From: Helicobacter pylori_CU
GTDB lineage: Bacteria > Campylobacterota > Campylobacteria > Campylobacterales > Helicobacteraceae
DNA length: 64,000 nucleotides
Assembly: GCF_000259235.1 (NCBI RefSeq)
Contig: NC_017733.1
Location: 1,178,001 to 1,242,000, forward strand
Reading direction: 5' to 3'
The notes beneath the pieces were generated by a model. The model saw only the letters and a list, made by a program, of their open reading frames with translations, did no database searches and was not told the origin of the DNA. This document shows positions 8,819-19,800 of this stretch, one piece after another (the stretch's first letter is position 1; each line of letters starts with the position of its first letter). The position numbers and the translations under genes are program-made.

Positions 8819-8846
8819 AAAAAAGCGTTTTTAAAAACGCTTTTTT
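8819..8846. terminator. bidirectional terminator between convergent genes
   Basis: A perfect 28-bp palindrome (AAAAAAGCGTTTTT and its complement) ending in T-runs on both strands. It sits 12 bp after the stop of the small secreted protein gene and 150 bp after waaF. Confidence 0.8.
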
Positions 8847-8858
8847 GAGTCAAAGCCA

Positions 8859-9083
8859 TTAGGCCACTGAGTTTTTAGGTTTTTTAGCGTCTTTTTTATC
8901 TTTGTGAGCCACGACTAATTCTGTGCTAAATTTAGGTTTTTTAGCGTCTTTTTTATCTTTGTGAGCCACGACTAATTCTGTGCTAAATTTAGGTTTTTTA
9001 GCGTCTTTTTTATCTTTGTGAGCGTATGCAGAACTCACTGCCAAAACTGATAATAAAACACCTGTCAAGATTTGCTTTTTCAT
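8859..9083 (-). CDS. small secreted lysine-rich repeat protein
   Basis: 74 residues: a clear signal peptide (MKKQILTGVLLSVLAVSSAYA, cleavage after about residue 21), then three copies of HKDKKDAKKPK separated by FSTELVVA linkers, ending NSVA. The mature product is very basic and histidine/lysine-rich, so it may bind metal or anions in the periplasm (inference). From memory this is HP1192, which has been annotated as a secreted protein linked to motility; nothing in the sequence proves that. A good ribosome site (GGGAGTTTCGT) and an extended -10 promoter lie upstream. Confidence 0.85.
   Translation of the reverse strand: MKKQILTGVLLSVLAVSSAYAHKDKKDAKKPKFSTELVVAHKDKKDAKKPKFSTELVVAHKDKKDAKKPKNSVA
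8878..9024. repeat. 57-bp in-frame tandem repeats, 2.5 copies
   Basis: Copies at 8878-8934 and 8935-8991 are essentially identical, with a partial third at 8992-9024. Each encodes 19 residues of the secreted protein. Identity at the DNA level implies recent duplication or continuing homogenisation. Confidence 0.95.
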
Positions 9084-9118
9084 ACGAAACTCCCTGTGAT
9101 GATCTTAAAAGCGAGAGA

Positions 9119-9124
9119 ATTATA
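9119..9124 (-). promoter_or_regulatory. -10 box of the small secreted protein gene
   Basis: TATAAT on the minus strand within AAATATAATTCTC, about 36 nt before the ATG. A perfect H. pylori sigma-80 -10 hexamer. Confidence 0.65.
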
Positions 9125-9241
9125 TTTTTCAAAAGTAAACGAATAGAAACCAATCAAATTTTTGATTGGTTTGGTGGTTTTGCTGCCTTAAAAAAACTAC
9201 AATACAAAAAACTTGATAAATTATCTTTGGTTTTAGAAAGT

Positions 9242-9270
9242 TTGACAAAAAATTAAGATTCGGCTACACT
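9242..9270 (+). promoter_or_regulatory. sigma-80 promoter of the aldo-keto reductase gene
   Basis: TTGACA (9242-9247), 17-nt spacer, TACACT (9265-9270), 30 nt before the ATG. A consensus -35 is uncommon in H. pylori, so expression may be strong. Confidence 0.65.
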
Positions 9271-9300
9271 AAAAAAACAGTATGAAATCAAGGAGTTTGT

Positions 9301-10290
9301 ATGCAACAGCGTCATTTAGGCCCTTTAAAAGTGAGTGCGTTAGCTCTAGGGTGCATGGGCATGACTTATGGGTATGGGGAAGTCCATGATAAAAAGCAGA
9401 TGGTTAAACTTATCCATAAGGCTTTGGAATTGGGTATTAACTTTTTTGACACTGCAGAGGCTTATGGGGAAGATAATGAAAAGCTTTTAGGCGAAGCGAT
9501 CAAGCCTTTTAAAGACAAGGTTGTGGTAGCGAGCAAGTTTGGGATTTACTACGCAGATCCTAATGACAAATACGCAACCATGTTTTTAGACTCCAGTCCT
9601 AACCGCATTAAGAGCGCCATTGAAGGGAGTTTGAAACGCTTAAAAGTAGAATGCATTGATTTATACTACCAACACCGCATAGATACTAACACGCCCATAG
9701 AAGAAGTGGCAGAAGTTATGCAAGCTCTTATTAAAGAAGGAAAAATTAAAGCTTGGGGGATGAGTGAGGCAGGGTTATCTAGCATCCAAAAAGCCCATAA
9801 AATTTGCCCTTTAAGCGCGTTGCAGAGCGAATATTCCTTGTGGTGGCGCGAACCTGAAAAAGAGATTTTAGGTTTTTTAGAAAAAGAAAAAATTGGCTTT
9901 GTCGCTTTTTCGCCTTTGGGTAAGGGGTTTTTAGGCGCGAAATTTGAAAAAAATGCCACTTTCGCTAGTGAGGATTTTAGAAGCGTTTCTCCTAGGTTTA
10001 ATCAAGAAAATCTAGCCAAAAATTATGTCTTGGTGGAATTAATCCAAGATCATGCACACGCTAAAGGCGTTACACCAGCCCAACTGGCTCTCTCGTGGAT
10101 TTTGCACACGCAAAAAATCATTGTCCCTCTCTTTGGCACCACCAAAGAATCCAGGCTCATAGAAAATATAGGGGCTTTGCAGGTTTCTTGGAGTCAAAAA
10201 GAATTGGAGATTTTCCAAAAAGAATTGACTACAATCAAAATAGAAGGGGCCCGCTACCCTGAAAGAATCAATAAAATGGTGAATCAATAA
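9301..10290 (+). CDS. aldo-keto reductase
   Basis: NADPH-dependent carbonyl reductase with a TIM-barrel fold; cytoplasmic. All four catalytic residues are present: Asp50 and Tyr55 (FFDTAEAYG), Lys79 (VVASKFG) and His125 (LYYQHRID). The C-terminal cofactor segment is VPLFGTTKESRL near residue 278. The 329-residue length fits the AKR13/YajO-like group of general aldehyde reductases. An H. pylori enzyme of this type (HP1193) is known to reduce aromatic aldehydes. Preceded by AAGGAGTTTGT and by its own promoter, so it is monocistronic. Confidence 0.9.
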   Translation: MQQRHLGPLKVSALALGCMGMTYGYGEVHDKKQMVKLIHKALELGINFFDTAEAYGEDNEKLLGEAIKPFKDKVVVASKFGIYYADPNDKYATMFLDSSPNRIKSAIEGSLKRLKVECIDLYYQHRIDTNTPIEEVAEVMQALIKEGKIKAWGMSEAGLSSIQKAHKICPLSALQSEYSLWWREPEKEILGFLEKEKIGFVAFSPLGKGFLGAKFEKNATFASEDFRSVSPRFNQENLAKNYVLVELIQDHAHAKGVTPAQLALSWILHTQKIIVPLFGTTKESRLIENIGALQVSWSQKELEIFQKELTTIKIEGARYPERINKMVNQ

Positions 10291-10827
10291 AAGTATTGGG
10301 TATTTATAATTGCATTGGCTCTTTTAAAAGAGGTCAGTGTGTTTTTATCCCCTTAACAAACTTTTTAAGGCATTTTAACAAGGCTTTGTTTTAAAAGGCT
10401 TTGTTTTAATAAAAAATTGATTATAAAAATTTGAAAAATACCAAAAAGCGTTTTTTAAGACTGAATACAAAAGAGTTTGTTGTTAGTCAAGCGGAATTTC
10501 TTGTAAGGCGATCTATGAATTAGGGGATTTTTAAAGAGCATTGCTACAAAACACCCCCTAACCCCTTAAGAAAACGAATTCCACCATGAAATAAAATCTA
10601 AAACGATTAAACGAAGCAACCAAAACCCCATTTTTAAAAAATTAAAAAGTTTTAATTATTCTTGTTTGACAAGAGAGCCAAAAAATAATCTTATAGCAAA
10701 CTAAAAAAGGTCATTAGAGAGATAAAAAGGGATAAAAACACTCAAAAAGTCTTTTTAAATCCAAAAGAGAAAAAATTTAAACAGCACCTATAACACCCCC
10801 TAAAAATAAGAGAGCGTTATTACAAAA
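10291..10827. other. 537-bp gene-poor intergenic region
   Basis: No convincing gene. On the minus strand, 10541 down to 10455 is an ATG-started frame of 28 codons (MLFKNPLIHRSPYKKF...). It is basic and has an AGGGGG stretch about 12 nt upstream, which is too far for a good ribosome site. The rest is A+T-rich with several A/T runs. It lies downstream of both fusA and the aldo-keto reductase, so it must contain their 3' ends; no strong hairpin stands out. Confidence 0.4.
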
Positions 10828-12906
10828 TCAGCCTTTGCGCTTTTCTACAATTTCCTTAGCGATATTGCTAGGCACTTCGCCATAATGATCAAACTCCATG
10901 GAGTAAGTCCCACGCCCTTGGGTAGCTGATCGTAAATCCGTAGAATAGCCAAACATTTCCACCAACGGCACAAAAGCGTTCACGATTTTCAAGCCTAATC
11001 TATCGTCCATAGAATTGATTTGCCCTCTTCTTCTATTCAAATCGCCAATCACATCGCCCATGTATTCTTCAGGGACTTCCACTTCCACTTTCATCATAGG
11101 CTCTAGTAAAACCGGGTTAGCCGCACGACTCGCTTCTTTAAACGCCATAGAGCCAGCGATTTTAAACGCCATTTCTGAAGAATCCACATCATGGTAGCTC
11201 CCATCATAAAGGGTAACTTTAAAATCCACCACCGGATAGCCCGCCAAAACGCCATTTTGCATCGCTTCTTGGATACCCTTATCCACCGCAGGGATATATT
11301 CTTTAGGGATCACGCCCCCAGAAATTTCATTCACAAATTCATACCCACTGCCAGGCTCTTTAGGCTCAAGCTTGATAAACACATGCCCGTATTGCCCACG
11401 ACCACCGCTTTGCTTAGCGTATTTATGCTCTTTGCTCACGCTTGAGCGGATAGTTTCTCTAAAGGCGACTTGCGGCTGACCGATTTCAGCTTCCACCTTA
11501 AATTCTCTCTTCAACCTATCCACGATGATTTCTAGGTGCAATTCACCCATACCACCAATAAGGGTTTGCCCAGTTTCTTCTTGAGTCATCACCCTAAAGC
11601 TTGGATCCTCTTCAGCGAGCTTGCCTAACGCTACGCCCATTTTTTCCTGGTCTGCCTTAGTCTTAGGCTCTACAGCGATGTGAATGACCGGCTCAGGAAA
11701 TTCCATCCTCTCTAAAACGACCGCATTCTTTTCATCGCAAAGCGTGTCCCCAGTTAGCGTGTCTTTTAAGCCCACAAACGCACAAATCTCACCCGCATAA
11801 ACTTCTTTAATGTCTTCCCTCTTATTGGAGTGCATTTTAAGCAGTCTTCCCACGCGCTCTTTTTTGTCTTTGGTGGAGTTATACACATAGCTACCGGACT
11901 CTAGCTTGCCACGATACACGCGCACAAAAGTGAGTTGACCCACAAAAGGATCCGTCATGATTTTAAACGCCAAACCGGCAAACTCGCCATCATCGCTGGA
12001 TTTCACAAAAACTTCTTCTTCGGTTTTTGGATCAATCCCCTTAATATCCACAACCTCCGTAGGCGCTGGCAAGTAATCAATGACCGCGTCTAATAAAGTC
12101 TGCACGCCTTTATTTTTAAAAGAAGAACCGCAAAGCATAGGGACAAGGCTCATGTTCAAACAACCTGTTTTAATGCCTTTTTTGATTTCTTCAATATCCA
12201 ATTCTTCACCACCCAAATACTTTTCCATTAAGGCTTCATCTTGCTCAGCTACGGCTTCTACAAGCTTTTCTCGGTATTGTTTAGCCTTTTCTAACAAATC
12301 GCTAGGGATTTCTTCCACATCGTATTTGGCCCCCATGGTTTCATTATTCCAAACAATCGCTTTCATTTGGACTAAATCAATCACGCCAATGAAAGTGTCT
12401 TCAGCCCCAATAGGGATATTAATAGGCACAGGATTAGCTTTCAAGCGTTGCTTGATCTGGTTTTCCACATTATAGAAATTCGCCCCAATCCTATCCATTT
12501 TATTGACAAAAACAATCCTAGGCACGCCGTATTTATTCGCTTGACGCCACACGGTCTCGCTTTGAGGCTGCACACCCCCCACCGAGCAAAACACCGAAAC
12601 CGCACCATCTAGCACGCGCATGGATCGTTCCACTTCAATAGTGAAATCCACATGCCCTGGGGTGTCAATCAAATTGATTTGGTGATCCTTCCAAAAGCAA
12701 GTCGTTGCCGCAGAAGTGATAGTGATCCCTCTTTCTTTTTCTTGCTCCATCCAGTCCATTGTCGCCGCGCCGTCATGCACTTCGCCAATTTTATGACTCA
12801 CGCCTGTATAGAATAAAATCCTTTCAGAAGTGGTGGTTTTCCCAGCATCAATGTGAGCGGCGATACCGATATTCCTGATCCTATTTAATGGGGTTTTTCT
12901 AGCCAT
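10828..12906 (-). CDS. fusA: elongation factor G
   Basis: Translocase of the ribosome; GTPase of 692 residues. G-domain motifs are visible: AHIDAGKTT (P-loop, residues 17-25), DTPGHVDFT (G3) and NKMDRIGA (G4). Domains II to V follow, with the conserved GGMGELHLEII in domain III and GSYHDVDSSEMAFKIA in domain IV. It is the last gene of the rpsL-rpsG-fusA run, 11 bp after rpsG. Unlike in E. coli, tuf does not follow; it lies far upstream in the same cluster. Confidence 0.98.
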   Translation of the reverse strand: MARKTPLNRIRNIGIAAHIDAGKTTTSERILFYTGVSHKIGEVHDGAATMDWMEQEKERGITITSAATTCFWKDHQINLIDTPGHVDFTIEVERSMRVLDGAVSVFCSVGGVQPQSETVWRQANKYGVPRIVFVNKMDRIGANFYNVENQIKQRLKANPVPINIPIGAEDTFIGVIDLVQMKAIVWNNETMGAKYDVEEIPSDLLEKAKQYREKLVEAVAEQDEALMEKYLGGEELDIEEIKKGIKTGCLNMSLVPMLCGSSFKNKGVQTLLDAVIDYLPAPTEVVDIKGIDPKTEEEVFVKSSDDGEFAGLAFKIMTDPFVGQLTFVRVYRGKLESGSYVYNSTKDKKERVGRLLKMHSNKREDIKEVYAGEICAFVGLKDTLTGDTLCDEKNAVVLERMEFPEPVIHIAVEPKTKADQEKMGVALGKLAEEDPSFRVMTQEETGQTLIGGMGELHLEIIVDRLKREFKVEAEIGQPQVAFRETIRSSVSKEHKYAKQSGGRGQYGHVFIKLEPKEPGSGYEFVNEISGGVIPKEYIPAVDKGIQEAMQNGVLAGYPVVDFKVTLYDGSYHDVDSSEMAFKIAGSMAFKEASRAANPVLLEPMMKVEVEVPEEYMGDVIGDLNRRRGQINSMDDRLGLKIVNAFVPLVEMFGYSTDLRSATQGRGTYSMEFDHYGEVPSNIAKEIVEKRKG

Positions 12907-12917
12907 TCTAACTCCAA

Positions 12918-13385
12918 TTACCAGCGGTAGTGCGCGAACGCTTTATTCGCTTCTGCCATTTTATGCACATCTTCTTTTTTCTTAAAAGCCGCACCCTTAT
13001 CGCTAGCCGCATCCATAAGCTCGTTAGCCAGTCTATCCACCATCATTCTTTCATTACGTTTTCTGGTCGCTTCTAAAATCCAACGAATAGATAGCGACTG
13101 CTGGCGGCTCGCTCTCACTTCTACCGGCACTTGATAGGTAGCCCCACCCACTCTTCTGCTGCGCACTTCCACTAAAGGACGCACTCTTTCTAGGGCTTTT
13201 TCAAACACTTCAATCCCTTTTTCACCGCTTTTTTCTTCAATCTTATTAAAAGCTTTGTAGATGATTTTTTCCGCTACGCTTTTCTTGCCGTCGAACATCA
13301 TCTTATTGATAAACTTAGTAACCACTTTGTTCCCATAAACAGGATCGCCCAAAACCTCCCTAACGGGTGCTTTTCTTCTTCTCAT
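12918..13385 (-). CDS. rpsG: 30S ribosomal protein S7
   Basis: Primary assembly protein of the 30S head, binding the 3' domain of 16S rRNA and contacting the E site. It opens [18 protein letters not shown] and contains [12 protein letters not shown], the characteristic S7 beta-hairpin region. 155 residues, normal length. Between rpsL and fusA, 15 bp after rpsL. Confidence 0.98.
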
Positions 13386-13400
13386 GTTTTTATTTTCCTC

Positions 13401-13808
13401 TTATTTTTTCTTGTTGTCTGTTGCTTTCTTGTCGGTCGCTTTAGCTTTTTTAGTCCCATATTTAGAGCGTGAAACCGTTCTTTTATTGACCCCTGCAGTG
13501 TCTAAAGCACCACGAACAATGTGGTATTTCACACCGGGTAAATCCTTAACCCTACCCCCACGCACTAACACAATGGAGTGTTCTTGCAAGTTATGCCCTT
13601 CACCAGGGATGTAACTGATCACTTCAAATTTACTGGTCAAACGGACCTTAGCGACCTTTCTTAAAGCCGAGTTAGGCTTTTTAGGGGTAGTCGTATAAAC
13701 CCTAGTACAAACCCCTCTTCTTTGAGGGCATTCCACTAATGCAGGTGATTTCGTTTTTTTAACCACCTTTTTCCTTTCTTTTCTAATCAACTGATTGATA
13801 GTAGGCAC
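13401..13808 (-). CDS. rpsL: 30S ribosomal protein S12
   Basis: Decoding-centre protein, 135 residues. The streptomycin-region motifs TTPKKPNSALRKVAKVRL (Lys at the position of E. coli K42) and PGEGHNLQEHSIVLVRGGRV are wild type, so nothing predicts streptomycin resistance from this gene. The C-terminal ~12 residues are lysine-rich (KKAKATDKKATDNKKK). Begins 88 bp after rpoBC. Confidence 0.98.
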   Translation of the reverse strand: MPTINQLIRKERKKVVKKTKSPALVECPQRRGVCTRVYTTTPKKPNSALRKVAKVRLTSKFEVISYIPGEGHNLQEHSIVLVRGGRVKDLPGVKYHIVRGALDTAGVNKRTVSRSKYGTKKAKATDKKATDNKKK

Positions 13809-13896
13809 TATTTTTCCTTATTCTAAAAATTTAAAACTAAAAGTTCTCCCATTTTACCCTAATTTTTCTTTTAAAAATCTTAACCGATTTTTTATA

Positions 13897-16800
13897 TCAA
13901 AATTTAGAGTTATCCTCAAGCGCTCTCAGCACGATTTTTTTATTTTTATACATGCCCGTTCCCACAGGAATCATCCTTCCTAACACCACATTTTCTTTCA
14001 GATCCTCTAAAAAGTCTTTTTTCATCGCAATACTGGCTTCTGTTAAAACTTTAGTCGTTTCTTGAAAAGAGGCCGCTGAAATGATGCTATCGCTCCCAAT
14101 AGCCGCTCTAGTGATCCCTAAAAGCACCGGTTCAGCAATCGCCGGCTCGCCTTTTAAAGCGATCACACGAGCGTTTTCTTCTTTGAAGAGTTTTTTACTG
14201 ACCAAATCCCCTTCAATAAACTTGCTATCCCCGCTGTCTAAAATACGCACTTGCCTTAACATTTGAGACACAATGATTTCAATGTGTTTGTCCGCAATGC
14301 TTACCCCCTGCCTGCGATACACTTGCTGGACTTCGCTCACAATGTATTTATAAAGCTCTTTTTCGCCACTGATCCTTAAAATATCATGGCTTGAGATTAC
14401 TCCATCTGTCATCGCTTCTCCTGCATGCACAAATTCATCAGCATGCACTAGAATTTGCTTGCCTTTATCCACAAAATAATCCATGGAACGGCCATCTTTA
14501 GAGGTTACGATGATGTGTTCTTTATTACGGATAGATTTACCAAAACTCACAATCCCATCAACCTCAGAAAGGATCGCCACATCTTTAGGTTTAGGCTTTC
14601 TCGCTTCAAACAATTCCGAAACCCTTGGGAGACCCCCAGTAATATCCCTGGATTTAACGGTCGCTTTAGGGATTTTCGCTAACACTTCAGCTTGCTCCAC
14701 GCTAGAGCCATCGCTAATAGCGATAGAAGTTTTTGGCTCTAGGAAATAACGCGCTTCTTCGCCATTAGCCCCCTCTAAGAACAAGCTTGGTTTGTACCCG
14801 CTTGGGATGTAATCATTCACCACTAAATTGGTGATACCGGTATTTTCGTCTTCTTTTTCAGCGACCGTAACCCCTGCGATAACATCCACAAAACTCACCT
14901 TACCTTTAAAGTCCGCAATGATAGGGGTGTTGTAAGGATCCCATGTGGCAATCGTTTTGAAAGTGTTAGTCGTGGGTTTAGAAATCACGCTATTAGCGCT
15001 CACTTCACTATTATCATCAATCAAGATCTCAGAACCCCTAGCGATATAATGGCGAGCGGCTTCCCTACCATTATCATCAGCTATCACCGCAAACAAGCCT
15101 TTTTCGCTCACCATATCGCCCTTTTTGATCCCATGGGTGCGCTCTAAATGGTTAGCCTCTAAAACATAGTATTTGATTGCACCTTTTTCTTTGGCATACA
15201 CGTCTTGCGCAATAGGGTCATTATCCTTGACTAGCAATTCGCTCGCATAAGGGATGCGATTAGGCACATTCCAGCCCTCTTGGATAATATCAGCAATACT
15301 TCCCCCCTTATGCACCTTATGCCCATTAGCATAAGGCAAATACACTTTCCCTTCAATCTTACCGCCAACGCCGGCTAATTCGCTTGGCTTGACAATATCG
15401 CTTCTTCTTAAAACGAATTTAGCTTCTTGATCGCCATTTTTCACGCTCACAACGACTTCTTCATAGACCGTTTCAATGCGTAATTCCCCATCAAAAGGTG
15501 CTTTAATCTTAGGCTCTACCACTAAAATAGAAGCGTTACGGCGGTTAGCGATAATGTTTTTACCCTCTTTATTCGTGTAAGTCCTAAGGTTATAAAAACG
15601 CACAAAACCTTCTTTGCTCGCTACAATTTCGCGCTCATCCTGACTCCTGCTCGCTGTCCCGCCCACATGGAAAGTCCTTAAAGTGAGCTGCGTTCCAGGC
15701 TCCCCGATAGATTGCGCGGCTACCACGCCCACCGCTTCACCCGGATAACTCATCTTGCCTTCGCCTAAATTCAAGCCATAGCATTTCGCGCACACGCCCT
15801 TTGGCGCTTTACAAGTTACTGGGGTGCGGATCGTAATGGATTTAATCCCGGCTTCAACCACCTTTTTAGCGCCCTCTTCATCAATCAAAGTGTCCGCATA
15901 AAGCAAGATTTCATTCGTAATGGGATCGATCACATCTTCTAATAAAACGCGCCCAAAAATACGCTCTTCTAAAGGTTCAATCAGCTCACTCCCCACCGCA
16001 ATATCCGTGATTTCAATCCCTTCATGCGTGCCGCAATCATCAGACACCACCTTGACATTTTGCGAAACATCAATGAGCTTTCTTGTCAAATACCCCGCAT
16101 TGGCTGTTTTTAGTGCTGTATCTGCTAAGCCCTTTCTAGCGCCATGGGTGGAGTTAAAGTATTCTAAGACATTCAACCCCTCTTTAAAGTTAGAAATAAT
16201 GGGCGTTTCAATGATACTGCCGTCCGGCTTTGTCATAAGACCCCTCATCGCTGAAAGCTGGCGGATTTGCGCCGAGCTACCCCTTGCGCCGCTATCTGCC
16301 ATCATATAAATAGAGTTAAAGCCCTCTTTATCTTTTGCGATAGCGGTCATCATTTCTTTACTCATTTTGTCATTGACTTCAGTCCAAGTGTCAATGATCT
16401 TATTGTAACGCTCTTGGTCAGTGAGCAACCCTTGATCGTATTGTTGCTGGATTTTTTTAACCTCTACTTTGGCTTTTTCCACCATTTTTTGCTTGTCTTT
16501 GGGCGTGATAATATCTTCCATAGAGATAGAAATACCAGCCTTAGTCGCATACCTAAAGCCAAGCGTTTTTAAATTATCCAAAAAGGTTGCAGTAATGCCG
16601 ATACCGCCGACTTTATGCACATAATCCACAAGCACGCCAATATCTTTTTTCTTCATGGGTCTGTTCCACAAATCCGTAGGGATAAAATCAGGCAAAATAG
16701 ACTTAATGATCATGCGCCCCGCGCTCGTAGCGATAATATTCCCTTGATCTAAAACCCTAATCTTTGCGTGGATGTCTAATTCTTTCGTGTCAATAGCGGT

Positions 16801-19800
16801 GATGATTTCATTCACGCTAGAGAAAAGCTTATGTTCGCCCTTGACCCCGCTCTTTTCTAAAGAAAGATAATAAAGCCCTAAAACCATATCCTGGCTAGGA
16901 ATGGCTACGGCTTTACCGCTAGCGGGCAGAAGGATATTCATAGAGCTTAACATCAGCACCTTGCATTCAGCGATCGCTTCTTGGCTTAAAGGCACATGCA
17001 CCGCCATTTGGTCCCCGTCAAAATCGGCGTTAAACGCTGAACACACTAACGGGTGCAACTGGATCGCTTTGCCGTCAATCAGCTTTGGATGGAACGCTTG
17101 AATGGATTGCTTGTGCAAGGTAGGAGCGCGGTTGAGTAACACCGGATACCCCTCTGTGATTTCTTGCAAGCACTCCCACACTTCATTGCTTTTTTGTTCA
17201 ATCATGCGTTTAGCTTGTTTGAGCGTGGTAGCATAGCCCCTCTCTTCAAGCTTGGATAACAAATGCGGTTTGAAGAGTTCTAACGCCATGTTTTTGGGCA
17301 ACCCGCATTCATCCATTTTGAGATTAGGCCCAACCACAATCACGCTTCTGCCTGAAAAATCCACGCGCTTACCTAAAAGGTTTTGCCTGAAACGCCCTTG
17401 CTTGCCTTTAATGATCTCGCTGAGCGATTTTAAAGGGCGTTTGTTAGCCCCTTTAACCGCATTGGTGCTGCGGCCGTTATCAAAAAGCACATCCACGGCT
17501 TCTTGCAACATCCTTTTTTCATTGCGCACAATGATTTCTGGCGCCCCAAGCTCCATTAGGCGTTTCAAGCGTTGGTTACGATTGATGACACGACGATACA
17601 ATTCATTCACATCGCTGACCGCAAACTTCCCGCCATCTAGCGCGACTAAAGGCCTTAAATCCGGTGGCAATACCGGTAAAACCGTAAGCATCATCCATTC
17701 AGGCCTGTTACCAGAATTTAAAAAGCTTTCTACCACTTTCAAACGCTTAATGAGTTTTTTCTTTTTCGCATCAGAATTGGTATCTTTCACTTCTTCTTTC
17801 AAACTCTGCAATAAGGTGATCAAATCAATTTCTTCTAACAAATCCTTGATCGCTTCACCGCCCATTTGCGCTACAAAGCCCCTATCTTCGTATCTTCGTG
17901 AGATATTTTGATACTGCTCTTCATTCAAAATATCGTATTTCATCACAAGCTTAGCGCCTTCATTGTCATAAGCGGCTTCGCCTGGCTCTTTAACGATATA
18001 AGCTTCATAATACAACACGCGCTCTAAGTCTTTCATCTTAACGCCCAAAAGCGTGCCGATACGGCTAGGCAAGGAATTGACATACCAGATATGCGCTACA
18101 GGAGTGGCCAATTCAATATGCCCCATTCTAAAACGCCTGACTTTGGAGTGCGTGATCGCCACGCCGCATTTTTCGCATGTGCCAATGTCTTTGAAGCGAG
18201 GCTTTCTGTATTTACCGCACAAGCATTCATAATCTTTAGTAGGGCCAAAGATTTTCATGCAAAACAAGCCGTCTCGTTCAGGTTTTAGGGTGCGATAATT
18301 GATCGTTTCTGGCTTTTTAACTTCCCCATAACTCCAAGAATGGATTTTTTCAGGGCTGGCTAGAGTGAGCTGGAAAGAGCTAAAGTCTTTAGGCCTGTCA
18401 TCTTCTTTAATGACAATGGGTTTAGGCACTCCATCTTCATCCACATCGTCCCCAAAAATATTAATATCCAAAGCGAGCGATTGCAATTCTTTAGTCAAAA
18501 CATAGAAAGTCTCAGGGATTTCGCTCTCGCCCACTTGCTCACCCTTAGCGATAGCCCTATAAGCGTTCTCTCTGCCTCTAATATCATCGGATTTAATGGT
18601 GAGCATTTCTTTTAGAGTGTGCGCTGCACCATAAGCTTCTAGCGCCCATACTTCCATTTCCCCAAACCTTTGACCCCCAAAGAGCGCTTTACCCCCCACA
18701 GGCTGGTGCGTTACTAAGCTATAAGGGCCTGTGCTTCTGGCATGGACTTTTTCATCCACTAAATGGTGGAGTTTGATCATATACATATAGCCCACATTCA
18801 CGCGCTCCCTCATTTTCTCGCCGGTGCGCCCATCATACAGATCCATTTTGCCATCCATAGCGATCTTGGCTAATTCAAACAGCTTGTAAAATTTTTCTTG
18901 CGAGATGCCTTCAAACACAGGGATAGCCATCTTAACGCCCTTGCTCCAATCTTTAGCGTATTCCAAAAGCTCTTCATCAGAGCAACTCTCAAGCACATGG
19001 ATTGTCAAGGGGTCTTTTTCATTAATGGCGTTAGCGATTTCTAGCATTTTAGCACGCAATTCTTTGGCAAAATCTTTGGTTTTATCCTCTAGCATGCTAG
19101 CGATTTGTTTCCCAAACTCTTTCCCCACTAAGCCTAAATGCATTTCTAAAATCTGCCCGATATTCATGCGGCTTGGCACGCCTAAAGGGTTTAAGACAAT
19201 ATCCACAGGCTCGCCATCAGCGGTATAAGGCATATCCGCAACCGGCACGATATTAGACACAATCCCTTTATTCCCATGCCTTCCTGCCATTTTATCGCCC
19301 ACTTTAAGCTTTCGTTTTGTAGCGATATAGAGCTTGACTTTTTTGATCACGCCATTAGGCAAAATATCATCTTTTTCTAAAATAGAGAGCTTTTCTTCAT
19401 GCTCTTCGCCCAAAACTTTCTTTTGCTCTAAAAAATTGTTTTTAGTGATTTCATAGTGGTTTTGCACTTCTTTAGAATACTTTTTGACCAAACTAGCCAA
19501 AGTGAAGCGGTTGATTGAAGCGATTTCTTCTTTAGGGATTTGATCGCCTTCTTTATAATCCTTGCCGTTATGGCTGAAAGGCTCTTCTAAAATCGCTTGA
19601 GAAAGGAGCGAACTAACGCGCAACAATTCTTCTCTATTGAGCATGGTCAAGCGGTCAAAATGCTCCATATCAAGCTTGGCTTTTTCTTCTTCATACGCGC
19701 TCAAAACTCGCGCGTCTTTCTCATAGCCTTTTTTAGTGAAGACCTTCACGTCAATCACCGTGCCTTCCAAACTGGGGGGGCAATACAAACTCTTATTGAC

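Noticed and set aside
9026..9256. 76-codon plus-strand frame opposite the small secreted protein promoter
   Set aside because: It overlaps the signal peptide and promoter of the gene on the other strand, has no ribosome site, and spans the terminator/promoter-like A/T-rich gap.
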